DNA of 23,039 nucleotides from Bacillota bacterium (GTDB lineage Bacteria; Bacillota; Clostridia; Acetivibrionales; DSM-1351). The position numbers and the translations under genes are program-made. The notes under the pieces were generated by a model. It did not search any database. It saw only the letters and a program-made list of their open reading frames with translations, and had not been told where the DNA came from. Of the stretch, positions 1 to 9,000 are shown in pieces (position 1 is the first letter of the stretch; the number at the start of each line of letters is the position of its first letter). The stretch is from positions 1-23,039 of the forward strand of contig JAEWMS010000029.1 of the NCBI GenBank assembly GCA_023393115.1, in the 5' to 3' direction.

Positions 1-74
1 TCGGAGCTGTGTTCCTTTATGAAAGCATAAACTACTTCCTGTTGTCTTGAACGAAGATGGCTACGGATTTTTTT
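1..74 (-). CDS. IS3-family transposase OrfB (integrase subunit), N-terminal start only, via -1 frameshift
   Basis: In the -1 frame relative to orfA the minus strand reads KKIRSHLRSRQQEVVYAFIK and then EHSS up to the window edge. This matches the usual start of IS3 OrfB, whose first conserved block is a YAFIKEH-type helix before the DDE domain. The frame joins orfA at a run of seven A (68-74, minus strand), a classic IS3 slippery site, so OrfAB is probably made by programmed -1 frameshifting. The catalytic DDE residues are outside the window, so activity cannot be judged. Confidence 0.75.
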
Positions 75-322
75 AGTATATTTACTGTTTGCTCTAGATC
101 AGCATTCTTCCTTTTTTCTTCCTTGAGCTGTGCTTCAAGCTCTGCAACACGGCTGTTGATCGGATTCTGCTTAGCATCAGCAGATTTTAACCAGTTTCGT
201 ATGGTCTGGTCATTCACACCAAAATCTTTAGCAACTCTATTTATAGGTCGTTGTTCTTCAAGAATAAGCCTCATGATATCAGCCTTAAATTCATCATTGT
301 ATCTGTTTCCCTTGGTTGTCAT
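32..322 (-). CDS. IS3-family transposase OrfA (helix-turn-helix subunit)
   Basis: A 96-residue OrfA starting MTTKGNRYNDEFK. The start is ATG at 322 because GGAGGAG sits seven bases upstream; a longer GTG start at 337 would overlap this ribosome site. Residues about 8-50 form the IS3/IS911-type helix-turn-helix (FKADIMRLILEE, then VAKDFGVNDQTIRNW) that binds the element ends. Residues about 60-90 form a leucine-zipper-like coiled coil used for multimerisation. The protein ends VAIFVQDNRK. Its last third overlaps the start of orfB in the -1 frame, so the active transposase would be the OrfAB fusion. The family call is firm; the subgroup is not resolved. Confidence 0.9.
   Translation of the reverse strand: MTTKGNRYNDEFKADIMRLILEEQRPINRVAKDFGVNDQTIRNWLKSADAKQNPINSRVAELEAQLKEEKRKNADLEQTVNILKKSVAIFVQDNRK
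68..74 (-). promoter_or_regulatory. A7 slippery heptamer for IS3 OrfA/OrfB frameshifting
   Basis: Seven consecutive A on the minus strand lie inside the codons for LKKS of orfA. They are followed in the -1 frame by an open OrfB-like reading frame. A6G and A7 heptamers are the known frameshift sites of IS3-family elements. I did not confirm a downstream stimulatory structure. Confidence 0.7.
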
Positions 323-372
323 TCGTATCTCCTCCACAGGTTTATTTTAACCTAACTTACCTGTGTCCGGCA

Positions 373-796
373 ATCCGAGTATATCGCACAGAATATATCC
401 TAATGCAATAAGCAATGCTATGCTGGTTATTATGTAATAGTAAAAATCCTGCCGGAGCAAATCATAAACACTCTTTCGAAGGATTATAGAAAAGACAGAT
501 ACAGTAATACCTCTGCTGCTGTACACAACGAGAGCATACGCACCTCCACCATGAAGAATCCGGAGAAGGTCCATCTTAAAAAGCAGTTTTAGTTCAAGCA
601 TAAAGGATGTGGTTATAGCAAGGAGTCTTATTCTATAGAGGTCTAAATGATCCGCTGTATAGCCGAAGGCTATATTAATTGCTATTGCAATGACATAATA
701 AACCCAATGCCCACGTTTTTCCGGAAAATGTCTCTTGAAATACAGAAGGCACACTAGATTATAAGCAATAAATAATATAAGTGATATAATTTGCAT
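373..796 (-). pseudogene. agr-type sensor kinase, membrane domain only, truncated by IS3 element
   Basis: The ATG at 796 has a textbook AGAAGGAGG site five bases upstream and begins 15 bases after the response regulator stop, so the two genes form an operon. About 141 residues remain: a string of hydrophobic helices (ISLILFIAYNLVCLLYF, then YYVIAIAINIAFGY, then YYYIITSIALLIALGYIL). This is the pattern of the membrane sensor half of GHKL-type kinases that pair with LytTR regulators. The frame then runs into the insertion sequence and stops at 347. No HAMP, phospho-acceptor His or GHKL ATPase domain is present. The missing part may lie beyond the insertion. Kinase identity rests on topology and partner, not on catalytic motifs. 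Confidence 0.7.
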
Positions 797-811
797 TTTT
801 TCCTCCTTCTG

Positions 812-1546
812 TTACCTATAAATGTTCAGTCTAGATATATATTCGGAAAAAGCTTGATCAACCTGTTTTGTATAGGTAACACCAATAGGGATTACCTCTC
901 CAGTTTTTAATATCAAGTTCGGCCGCTGAAATTTCCCGATGTATTGTAAATTTACCATATAGGAGCGGTGTACTCGAACAAAGTCTTTCTTCAACATTTG
1001 CTTTTCCAACTGTTCCATTGTACCGTAATAATCAAATCTTTCTTCTCCTTGATAATGCACTCTCACTAATCGTTTAAATATTTCAAAACATTGAATATCC
1101 TTTGTAGGTATGACTTTACGAACGCTGTTTGACTCACATACAAACATCTCTGACTTTTTACCCTCCGCCAGTGACACGGCACGCAGTAATATTTCCTCAA
1201 ATCGCTCAGCCGAGGTGGAATCCTTAATTAAGTATTGTACAGGCGAAGCATCAAATGCCTCAAACACGTAATCTTCGCAGGTGGTTAAAAAAATAATCTC
1301 AGAGTTGCAGCCAAGCTTTCTCAATTGTTTGGCCGTTTCTATACCATTGAGTGTACCCATAAGGATATCCAGATAAATTATATTTGCCTGATTGGGACGA
1401 TCCGATAAGTGAAAGATTAATGCTTCTCCACTTGTAAATGCAGAAAGTGTATAGGTTATCTGGTTCTTATTAGCAAATCTGTTAATTAAGTTGCGATATT
1501 TATTTATCATATGCTGGTTGTCATCACATAAAAATATAGTCACCAT
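812..1546 (-). CDS. LytTR-family response regulator (AgrA/ComE type)
   Basis: A 244-residue two-component regulator. Residues 1-120 are a receiver: acidic pair D8-D9, phospho-acceptor D60 in IIYLDILM, the T88-T89 switch in FLTTCED, and K108 in VQYLIKD. Residues about 140-240 are a LytTR DNA-binding domain, with FVRVHRSYMVNLQYI and IPIGVTY as its typical strands. Members bind paired direct repeats upstream of quorum-sensing or bacteriocin-type operons. It is followed directly by its sensor kinase gene, which is broken by the insertion sequence. The regulator is thus intact but probably orphaned from its phosphate donor. ATG at 1546 has only a weak ribosome site. No target operon is visible in the window. 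Confidence 0.92.
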   Translation of the reverse strand: MVTIFLCDDNQHMINKYRNLINRFANKNQITYTLSAFTSGEALIFHLSDRPNQANIIYLDILMGTLNGIETAKQLRKLGCNSEIIFLTTCEDYVFEAFDASPVQYLIKDSTSAERFEEILLRAVSLAEGKKSEMFVCESNSVRKVIPTKDIQCFEIFKRLVRVHYQGEERFDYYGTMEQLEKQMLKKDFVRVHRSYMVNLQYIGKFQRPNLILKTGEVIPIGVTYTKQVDQAFSEYISRLNIYR

Positions 1547-1635
1547 CTGTTATTATATCCCCCATTCACCAACATTACTCAATATCTGTTACAATGATTA
1601 CCAGATTACTATTTTCCTTAATGATCCCTATACTG

Positions 1636-1675
1636 AACTATAATGCCTGTGGTAGAGCATGGTATGGTTATAGTT
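1636..1675. promoter_or_regulatory. Inverted repeat upstream of the LytTR regulator, possible operator
   Basis: AACTATAA at 1636-1643 and its exact reverse complement TTATAGTT at 1668-1675 lie about 90-130 bases upstream of the regulator start. Spacing of about three helical turns would suit two bound dimers, but binding is not shown. A second imperfect hairpin (GCCCCTTTCC at 1695-1704 with GGAAAAGGGC at 1714-1723) lies next to it. Confidence 0.3.
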
Positions 1676-1820
1676 ACAGATAATTAGGAACATCGCCCCT
1701 TTCCGGCATTGTGGGAAAAGGGCAGAGCCAGGTATGCTTGGTGAATAGGTTTACTCCCTTAAAAACTGTTCATAATTTTTTTCAATTATGTGTTTATCAA
1801 TAACAGGATATATACTTAGC

Positions 1821-1872
1821 CTGTATAAAAGAGCATGCAGATGCTTACATAAGCTCTAGCATACTCTTTTAT
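1821..1872. terminator. Long inverted repeat, terminator-like
   Basis: ATAAAAGAGCATGC and GCATACTCTTTTAT pair over 14 positions with one G-T wobble around a loop of about 20 bases. There is no U-run outside the stem beyond the T-rich arm itself. It could be a terminator read in either direction or a relic of a lost gene. Confidence 0.35.
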
Positions 1873-2137
1873 CACCTGACAATCCTGCCGCCTCAGCTCT
1901 GATACCCGAGTTAATACAAGTAACTATTAATTCATAATGTAATAGCACTTTATGATCTGATATTGTTGCATATATTAAGTGATTCCATTGCTGCTTTAAT
2001 GCCATTAAGTTATCCAACCGGCGTAACATCTATGCAAAAATAATACCTATAAGTATAAATTTTCTGACAGAAGCTCCCCGTGTTTTGAAAAATAAAAGGT
2101 TAACATTTCGTTACATCCAACTTCCTGTCTGTTGTCA

Positions 2138-2346
2138 TCATTCTAGTTCTCCGCTACAGATTATTTTGTCGGTAATCAAGGAGGAGAAAATGACAACAGG
2201 AATCTTAGATAGTACACGATCTTCTTTAATACGTTTTGTTAGGTGATGTCCGTCCATGTTTGGCATCTCGATGTCAGTGATGACACAGGCTAAGGAACCT
2301 CATTTATTCCTGTTTCTAAAAGAATATCATTCTCTCTTTTTTTCAT
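2138..2346 (-). pseudogene. cheV: Collapsed chemotaxis coupling protein CheV: N-terminus joined to the end of the receiver domain
   Basis: From ATG 2346 the minus strand reads MKKRENDILLETGINEV and stops at 2290. This matches the very start of CheV proteins (a DILLESGTNE-type N-terminus). One frame over, from 2290 to the stop at 2138, it reads ACVITDIEMPNMDGHHLTKR and then IKEDRVLSKIPVVIFSS plus LITDK. That is the core of the CheV receiver, with phospho-acceptor Asp in ITDIEMP and the FSS switch. The whole CheW-like domain and the front of the receiver are missing, so about 200 codons have been deleted and the frame is shifted. It is a fossil next to a chemotaxis receptor gene. Identity is strong; the deletion size is inferred from normal CheV length. 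Confidence 0.8.
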
Positions 2347-2627
2347 AGCTCAACCATCCTTTCCTAATCTTAAGGATAATCTGTATCACATTGTTGCCGC
2401 TCAGATTTCTATTTCTGCATCCTGTTTCCTTACTGAATTATGTCTAGTTATCCGATTCTTGTTCCTTATGAAAAACGAAAAAATGGGATGTCACCCTTGG
2501 AGGACAGAAACCGAATAATTCGTAATGGAAAGCAGCCGGGTTTACAAAATAAGTATCTCCGGCTCAAAGCAATTTCTTCATTTTTGATTCGGCCTACCTA
2601 TAATTCAGTACCAGAGAGTCTGGGATT

Positions 2628-4301
2628 TCATTTCAACTGGAATCGGCTGATTAGCTGAGTAACAGTTTCGGCTTGTCCGGAGAGCTCTTCACTTGCAGAA
2701 GCACTCTCCTCAGCAGTCGCAGCGTTCGTCTGTACTACCGCTGATATCTGTTCGATTCCTAAACTTATCTGGCTGATTGAATCAGCTTGTGCAATGGAAG
2801 CAGACGCGATTTCATTGACCAAATTGCTGACCTTCTCCTCTTCCTCAACCATAATTTTATGGGATTTTTCAGTCTTTTTGGCCATCTCCATACCATTACC
2901 AATTGCGCGAACGGCGTTTTCAATAAGCAAGTTTGTGTTTTTTACAGCTTCGGCACACATAGTAGCAAGCTTTCGCACTTCATCTGCAACCACTGCGAAG
3001 CCTCGCCCTGCATCGCCTGCCCTTGCTGCCTCCACTGCTGCGTTCAGTGCAAGGAGGTTGGTTTGGCCAGAAATGTCATCAATGGTTTTTACTATTTTGC
3101 GAATCTGATCAGAGGTATTTGAGATATCGTCCATTGCTATCAAAAGCTGCTTCATCTGACGGTCCACGTTCTGTATCTCTGCTCCGGTTTTAGAGACAAA
3201 GACATGTGCCTGTTTTGCATTTTCTGCATTAGTTTTTACATGCTCTGAAACATCTGCTATAGTAGCTGCCAATTCTTCAATGGTGCCGGCCTGTTCCGTG
3301 GCCCCCTCAGCTAGATTTTGGGCACTGGCAGATACTTGTTGAGAAGCAGCGGCCACCTGTACAGAGGCTTGACTAACTTGAAAAAGCAACGTGTTCATGG
3401 AAGAGATTATATTCTCCATTGATGCCTTTATAGGTGTGAAATCCTTAGAATACTCTACTGTAACTTCAACTGTCATGTCACCTTCTGCAATTTTGCTAAG
3501 TACATCAGAAATATTATCGATATACTCATTAAGCTTTTCAATAAACGCTCGGTTACTTTCCGCTAGTGATCCAAGCTCATCCTGAGACTTATATGTAATG
3601 TCCACATTCAGATCTCCGGTTGCAAGCTGTCTGGTAGCCATCTCGATTTCTTTAATAGGTTTTGTAATACTGCGGGTAATGTAATAGCATAAGAGGACTA
3701 TGACTGTAAGAGATAATAACGCTATTACCACAACCCAAATATATGCGTTTTTTTCAGCATCTTTGCCCTCTTTATAGAATTCTTCTCCTAATTGGTCAGT
3801 ACCTTCTCCGATTCTTTTGGCCGTCATCCTTATATCCAAAACAGCGGCACTAACCTTAGCCTTATACAATTCAAGCCCCTCTTCGTTCCGGTCGCTTTCT
3901 CCAAATGCCATTATTTCTTCTATATCTGTCTCATTCGCATCCAGGGCAGCACTCAACTTCTTTAACAATTCCTTGTTTTCCTGTTGAATCAGGTGCTCTT
4001 CAAGAATTAAGATTGCATTATCTACAGAATTTAGTGCCTCCTCCATTCCCTGAGAATATTGCTTTATGTCCTCGGCAGTTGTAGGAGTACAAAAAAGAAT
4101 AAGATATTTCTCCATTTCCTGTAGGCTACGTCGTAAGTCCATAGCAGCGGTGCTGGTAGCATTAGGACCATCATGGAACTTCGTGAAATTAGAAGACATT
4201 GTTCTCATACCAATTACAGCGAATATAACCGTAGCAACAAAGAGTATGACGGTAATACCAAATGTGATGATAAGTTTTTTAGCTATTTTAAAGTTTCTCA
4301 T
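2628..4301 (-). CDS. Methyl-accepting chemotaxis protein (transmembrane receptor)
   Basis: A 557-residue receptor that senses an unknown ligand and controls CheA through CheW. The start is chosen at ATG 4301 (MRNFKIAKKL), because the AGGAGG site is nine bases upstream. The alternative ATG at 4310 touches that site directly. The layout, numbered from the longer start, is: membrane helix about 11-34, extracytoplasmic four-helix region 35-188, second helix about 189-211, HAMP 212-264, then the coiled-coil signalling domain. The hairpin tip is at about 416-450 (SGQTNLLALNAAVEAARAGD), conserved and intact. It stops at 2630-2628. Its neighbour cheV is dead, but the receptor has no visible defect. 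Whether the cell is still motile cannot be told from this window. Confidence 0.95.
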   Translation of the reverse strand: MRNFKIAKKLIITFGITVILFVATVIFAVIGMRTMSSNFTKFHDGPNATSTAAMDLRRSLQEMEKYLILFCTPTTAEDIKQYSQGMEEALNSVDNAILILEEHLIQQENKELLKKLSAALDANETDIEEIMAFGESDRNEEGLELYKAKVSAAVLDIRMTAKRIGEGTDQLGEEFYKEGKDAEKNAYIWVVVIALLSLTVIVLLCYYITRSITKPIKEIEMATRQLATGDLNVDITYKSQDELGSLAESNRAFIEKLNEYIDNISDVLSKIAEGDMTVEVTVEYSKDFTPIKASMENIISSMNTLLFQVSQASVQVAAASQQVSASAQNLAEGATEQAGTIEELAATIADVSEHVKTNAENAKQAHVFVSKTGAEIQNVDRQMKQLLIAMDDISNTSDQIRKIVKTIDDISGQTNLLALNAAVEAARAGDAGRGFAVVADEVRKLATMCAEAVKNTNLLIENAVRAIGNGMEMAKKTEKSHKIMVEEEEKVSNLVNEIASASIAQADSISQISLGIEQISAVVQTNAATAEESASASEELSGQAETVTQLISRFQLK

Positions 4302-4631
4302 CCGGAACATCCTCCTTTATTAATCTGTACCATCATACTTTATTTAAGTGAGTGCTGGGTGTTAATTGTTCTTAATTGACTTTTTTTTGTTCCAAATGAA
4401 TGCATAATCATCTCTTACACGACATAAATCCAGCTCATTGCATTCTATAAAACATCATTAAGCTGTTCATCGATTATTTTTCTTCCGAAACTCACATATG
4501 TATTCACACTCCTTGAGGGATTAAAAGATACGTTTTAAACCGATACCCCCTTAGATTCGAGATAGACTAATAATCACATTTATAGGTAATGTTGAATATT
4601 GTGAACTATAAATTTTTTTATCATAACACGG
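4302..4631. other. Intergenic region upstream of the chemotaxis receptor
   Basis: This AT-rich stretch should hold the receptor promoter, read leftwards. TTAACA and TAAAGT separated by 17 bases, on the minus strand upstream of the AAAGGAGG site, are a weak candidate. Short open frames are present, but none is recognisable. Confidence 0.3.
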
Positions 4632-5079
4632 GTGAGGATAAGGAATCACGAAGGTACGGTGCTTTATGATCTGATAGCGGATGAGAGCGGTGAAGCAGAA
4701 CAGCTTTCGTTAGCAGCTGTAGACAGGAAATTTTCCCCAAATCCAAACTATATAGGCATTCCATATTCCACATATATATTGGAGGCAGAGTTAGAGGAGT
4801 TTAACAGCTTACATATTGCCGACGTACAAATCTTTGACGGTGAGACCGCTATTCAGCCTGTGCTATTGATTCCGATGCTGAAAAGCCAGATTCTGGTCAA
4901 TCAAATTTTATTCATTGGAAGGCATGCACCTTGGGCATACCTGCATCTTCCGCATCAAATGTGCAAGTGCCCTTCCCGATTATGTTAAAAATGTTGCCAG
5001 TAGTGAAATCTATACCACTATGAACAGTCTGACAAGTAATGTACTTATGATCGGGCAGGTGCTGCTCATCCCACTATAA
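4632..5079 (+). pseudogene. Remnant of a clostridial peptidoglycan-binding/LysM protein, multiply frameshifted and internally deleted
   Basis: The first frame (4632-4988) lacks a proper N-terminus. It reads RIRNHEGTVLYDLIADESG, then PYSTYILEAE, then ADVQIFDGETAIQPVLLIPM. This pattern is known from clostridial peptidoglycan-binding proteins of the spore or cell surface. The frame then shifts to LGIPASSASNVQVPFP at about 4930-4978. It shifts again by one base to DYVKNVASSEIYTT. That is joined abruptly to MNSLTSNVLMIGQVLLIPL, the end of a LysM repeat, and stops at 5079. At least two frameshifts and one large deletion are needed. It is the only plus-strand gene remnant found. The parent family is recalled by motif and carries no gene name here. 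Confidence 0.7.
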
Positions 5080-5097
5080 CTATAAATAAAAGCTATG

Positions 5098-5897
5098 TTA
5101 AAGAATAGTGTCGATAATTGATGAAACCGCAGGTCTGGTCAGCGCATAGTGAATGCACTGGGTTACAGAAAGGCTAACACTAAACGGCGATCTCTTCTCA
5201 TCAAATAATCTGCCCCCAGCAAAGCCCTTCATTACAGTAATACCGATATCTCTCTGTTCACAGATCTTATACAGTAACGCTCTGTCAGGATCTATGCCCT
5301 TAAGGTTATTGTCAAAATTCTCTGCAAACATCACATTAATATCTTCGCTAGCCGGCAGCATGTCAAATGCAGGATTGATGCTAAAAAGAATCATCTCTAC
5401 AAAGCCCGACTGCGCTGCCTTTATAGCAACCTTTGGATTATGGGAGCTCATTCCGATATGTCGTATCACTCCGGAGTTCTTAAGTTCCATGAAATAATCT
5501 ATGTAATCCGAGGATTGAATCTGATCCCACTCTTTTTCTGAGTCAACATAATGAATCATTCCCAGGTCTATATAATCTGTCTGGAGTCTCTCAAGGAGAT
5601 CTTCAAATGCCGGGCGGACATATGCATCTCCCTGGTTCTGTAATACTGTCCATCTTTCCAGGCGGAGCCAATATGTCCCTGTATAAACCATTCAGAGCGA
5701 TTATGCTTTATACCCTCGCCAATAATGTTGCGTGATTTAGGATCCGCCATCCAGCAGTCAAGAATGTTTATTCCTTTTGAAGATGCATATTTGATCAGTT
5801 GGATTCTGTCTTTCTCAGGATGTCTCTCCAGCCATTCTCCACCAAATCCTATTTCGCTTACCATAAGGCCGGTCATACCAAGTCTTCTTTTTTTCAT
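5098..5897 (-). pseudogene. Aldo/keto reductase, frameshifted and missing its C-terminal part
   Basis: The N-terminal frame from ATG 5897 (MKKRRLGMTGLMVSEIGFGG, with GGAG upstream) has the first strand and cofactor region of an aldo/keto reductase, then NILDCWMADPKSRNIIGEGI and YYRTRE. One base appears to be lost near 5625. The frame continues as AYVRPAFEDLLERLQTDYID and LGMIHYVD, then RHIGMSSHNP and GITVMKGFAGGRLF. It ends at SSIIDTIL, 5098. Relatives of this type run on for about 100 residues to a 4Fe-4S cluster segment, which is absent. The break lies 19 bases from the end of the LysM remnant, so one deletion may have fused both 3' ends. The loss of enzyme function is inferred. Confidence 0.85.
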
Positions 5898-5923
5898 GCC
5901 GCTCTCCTTCATTCTCAGGGTTT

Positions 5924-5950
5924 ATTATAGGAAAATTATAGTATAATCAA
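5924..5950 (-). promoter_or_regulatory. Candidate sigma-A promoter of the aldo/keto reductase remnant
   Basis: On the minus strand TTGATT (5950-5945) and a perfect TATAAT (5929-5924) are 15 bases apart, about 30 bases upstream of the GGAG ribosome site. The spacer is short for a strong promoter. Confidence 0.4.
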
Positions 5951-5975
5951 CATTATAAATAAAGAAATTTTGCAG

Positions 5976-6018
5976 CCAAAAAAGCAGGAGTGCCTCAAGA
6001 TTCGTCTTGAGACACTCC
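5976..6018 (-). terminator. Strong rho-independent terminator of the SLH surface-protein gene
   Basis: On the minus strand, 15 bases after the SLH gene stop, GGAGTGTCTCAAGA pairs with TCTTGAGGCACTCC around a CGAA loop. It is followed by TGCTTTTTT. This is the clearest terminator in the window. It isolates the gene from the reductase remnant downstream. Confidence 0.9.
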
Positions 6019-6032
6019 CTTTTCTATACTAT

Positions 6033-9000
6033 TTACTTTTCTGCTTCCTTTGCTGCTTCTTTAATAAATTTTTGCAGAATGGCAGCCACCTGTGCACGGG
6101 TAGCTTTTTTCTTTGGCATCAGAGCGCCGTTCGAGCCCGCTATAATGCCGTTTTCTACCGCCCAGGCCATGGCGTTCTCAGCGTAGCTTGCCACGCTGTC
6201 CGCGTCGGAGAACTTGCTCAGATCGCCACCGGACTTTGGTGACCCAGCATACTTCCACAGGATTGTTACCATCTGCTCCCGCGTAATCCTGTTATTAGGG
6301 TTGGTGCCATCGGTGATGCCGGCGCCCATGGCCCAGCTGCGAGCGGCATCAAATATGTTGCTGCCTGAAAGGGTTTGACCGTCCAAACGTGCCAGCACTG
6401 TCCAAAGCATAGCGCGGGTCATTGGGCTGTTGGGCGAGAATGTGTTGGAGCCGGTACCTGCAAAGAGGCCGTTCCTGTGGGCAAATTCCACCGCGCCATA
6501 GAACCAATCGCTCTCAGCCACGTCGTTGAAGGGATTGACCCAATGCGCCATATTTGTCACGCCCACCACGTAGAGGGAGAAGTGGGTAACCTTAAATGTC
6601 GCCAACTTTGTCACCGGGTCGTATGTACAAGGAATCTCGGTCTTGGTGCCGTCGCTTGCAAGGTGCCATACAGTTACATCCTGGGCACGCTCCCCTTCCT
6701 TCAGCTCATAGGGCAGGGATACAGTAACCGCACCGCTAAAATTCGAGACGGTACCGCTGCCGGAGGAAACAGTCAGAGAAAACACCAGTTTGTCGGGGAG
6801 GTTTTCCTGATGCTCAGTCGAAACATCCTTGATTTCCACCTTGATAGCCCCCGAAGCTTGACCGTCGATGCCCTTGAGAGCGTCGGTGCTGAACACCAGC
6901 TTAGCACCGTTGTCTGCCTCCACCGTCAGGGATTTACTCTCGGAAATCAGCTGGTCAAGGCTTGATTTAGGAACACTTCCACCGCTCTTGATCTCTGTTA
7001 CCGGAGCGGACGGGGTGTTGCTGCTGGTACTTCCGCTGCCTCCGCTGCCTCCGCTGCCTCCGCTACCGCCGCCACTTCCGCCACCAGAAGATGGTGCACT
7101 GTATTGAGCAATCGTAATGCTCTGTGGGTCAGATGCCAGTGTTGTACCATTCGCCTTAACACGGACATGGTAGGTACCGTTTGCAAGGCCTGTGATGTCA
7201 CTGCCGGTGCCGTCCTTCCATCCTAAATCGGTAGAGAGCTTATACTCCATCGCTGATGTAACGCCAATCAGCTTGCCGTCATTATTCGCAAGGGTGGTGC
7301 AGTCGGACTTGTCCACCGAAGGTGTTGCCGCCTTGCTGACCGTTATGGTCTGGGCATCGGAATCAATGGTGGTAGTGCCATTGCCTTTCTTTATCACTGA
7401 AATAGTACAAGCAGAAAGCTCAGTCAGACTTAAGTCAGTGCTTGAGGTAATGTCGATCCATTCTCCACTATCAATCTTATACTTCATGTCGCTGGTCACA
7501 CCTGACAGTGTTCCTGTATCCGGACCGGTGGCAATGAAGGTAGCTGTTGGCTGTGCTTCCTGTGTAGCACCATATGCTACAATCGTGATAATCTGTGTGG
7601 CAGATGCCAGTGTTGTACTATTCGCCTTAACTCGGACATGGTAGGTACCGTTTGCAAGGCCTGTAATATCACTGCCGGTGCCGTCGGTCCAATCTGACTC
7701 AGTAGAGAGTTTATACTCCATCGCTGATGTAACGCCAATCAGCTTGCCGTCATTATTCGCAAGGGTGGTACAGTTGGTCTTGCTCACCGGAGGTGTTGCC
7801 GCTTTGCTAACCGTTATGGTCTGGACATCAGAGTCAATGGTAGTAGTGCCATTGCCCTTCTTTATCACTGAAATAGTGCAAGCAGAAAGCTCAGTCAGAC
7901 TTAAGTCAGTGCTTGAGGTAATATCGATCCATTCTCCACTATCAATCTTATACTTCATGCTGCTGGTCACACCTGACAGTGTTCCTGTATCCGGACCGGT
8001 GGCAATGAAGGTAGCTGTTGGCTGTGCTTCCTGTGTAGCACCATAAGCTACAATCGTGATAATATGTGGGTCAGATGCCAGTGTTGTACCATTCGCCTTG
8101 ACTCGGACATGGTAGGTACCGTTTACAAGGCCTGTGATGTCACTGCCGGTGCCGTCCTTCCAGCCTAAATCGGTAGAGAGCTTATACTCCATCGCTGATG
8201 TAACGCCAATCAGCTTGCCGTCATTATTCGCAAGGGTGGTGCAGTCGGACTTGTCCACCGAAGGTGTTGCCGCCTTGCTAACCGTTATGGTCTGGACATC
8301 AGAGTCGAATGTTGTTGTCTCATTACCTGGCTTATAAACCTTAACCCCGCTTTCTGCGGTCACACCTGTTATACTAATGGTCGTATCGCTTATGCTCTGC
8401 CAAGTTTCCCCACCATCCACGCTGTATTTCATTGTGGTAGTAACATTGCTAAGCGCTCCTCCGTTCTCACTTGTTGCGGTGAAGGTCGCATTGGGTTTTT
8501 CTTCCTTTACTCCTATGTATGGTTCAATCGTAATACTCTGTGAATCAGATGCCAGTGTTGTACCATTCGCCTTGACTCGGACATGGTAGGTACCGTTTAC
8601 AAGGCCTGTGATGTCACTGCCGGCGCCGTCCTTCCAGCCTAAATCGGTAGAGAGCTTATACTCCATGGCTGATGTAACGCCAATCAGCTTACCATCATTA
8701 TTCGCAAGGGTGGTGCAGTCGGACTTGTCCACCGAAGGTGTTGCCGCCTTACTAACCGTTATGGTCTGTTCTTCGGAGTCAATGGTGGTAGTGCCATTGC
8801 CTTTCTTTATCAGTGAAATAGTGCAAGTAGATAGCCCAGTTAAACTTAAGTCAGCGCTTGAGGTAATATCAATCCATTCTCCACTATCAATTTTATATTT
8901 CATGCCGTTGGTCACACCTGAGAGTGTTCCTGTATCCGAACCGGTGGCAATGAAGATAGCTGTTGGCTGTGCTTCCTGTTCACCATATGCTGCAATCGTG

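Larger units (their letters stand above)
1..372 (-). mobile_element. IS3-family insertion sequence, right (5') end, continues beyond window
   Basis: This is the upstream end of an IS3-family element read on the minus strand. It holds the whole of orfA and the first codons of orfB; the rest lies left of base 1. The boundary near 371-372 is inferred. The minus strand there reads TGCCGGACACAGGTAAG, which resembles the GGACAC-type tips of IS3 elements, and just outside it the reading frame of a sensor kinase is cut. The far end and target duplication are not in the window, so the exact edge is uncertain by several bases. Confidence 0.75.
1547..2137. other. Gene-poor stretch with short protein-like open frames
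   Basis: No confident gene. On the minus strand a 57-codon frame starts at ATG 2029 and stops at 1856 (MLRRLDNLMALKQQWNHLIY at its start). It vaguely recalls Spo0E-like phosphatase peptides but lacks the SQxLD motif and a ribosome site. Two further minus-strand frames at about 1920-1756 (one ending YPVIDKHIIEKNYEQFLRE) also look protein-like. They change frame, as a decayed gene would. I could not identify a family. Confidence 0.3.

Noticed and set aside
1680..1780. Possible AgrD-like autoinducer peptide on the minus strand (ending TWLCPFPTMPERGDVPNYL)
   Set aside because: The Cys followed by an acidic P-rich tail is suggestive, and it lies just upstream of the LytTR gene. However, there is no start codon after the AAGGGAG site, the frame opens at a stop, and a GC-rich hairpin overlaps it.
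2440..2658. 72-codon plus-strand frame opposite the end of the chemotaxis receptor
   Set aside because: It has no ribosome site and no recognisable motif, and its end overlaps the receptor on the other strand.
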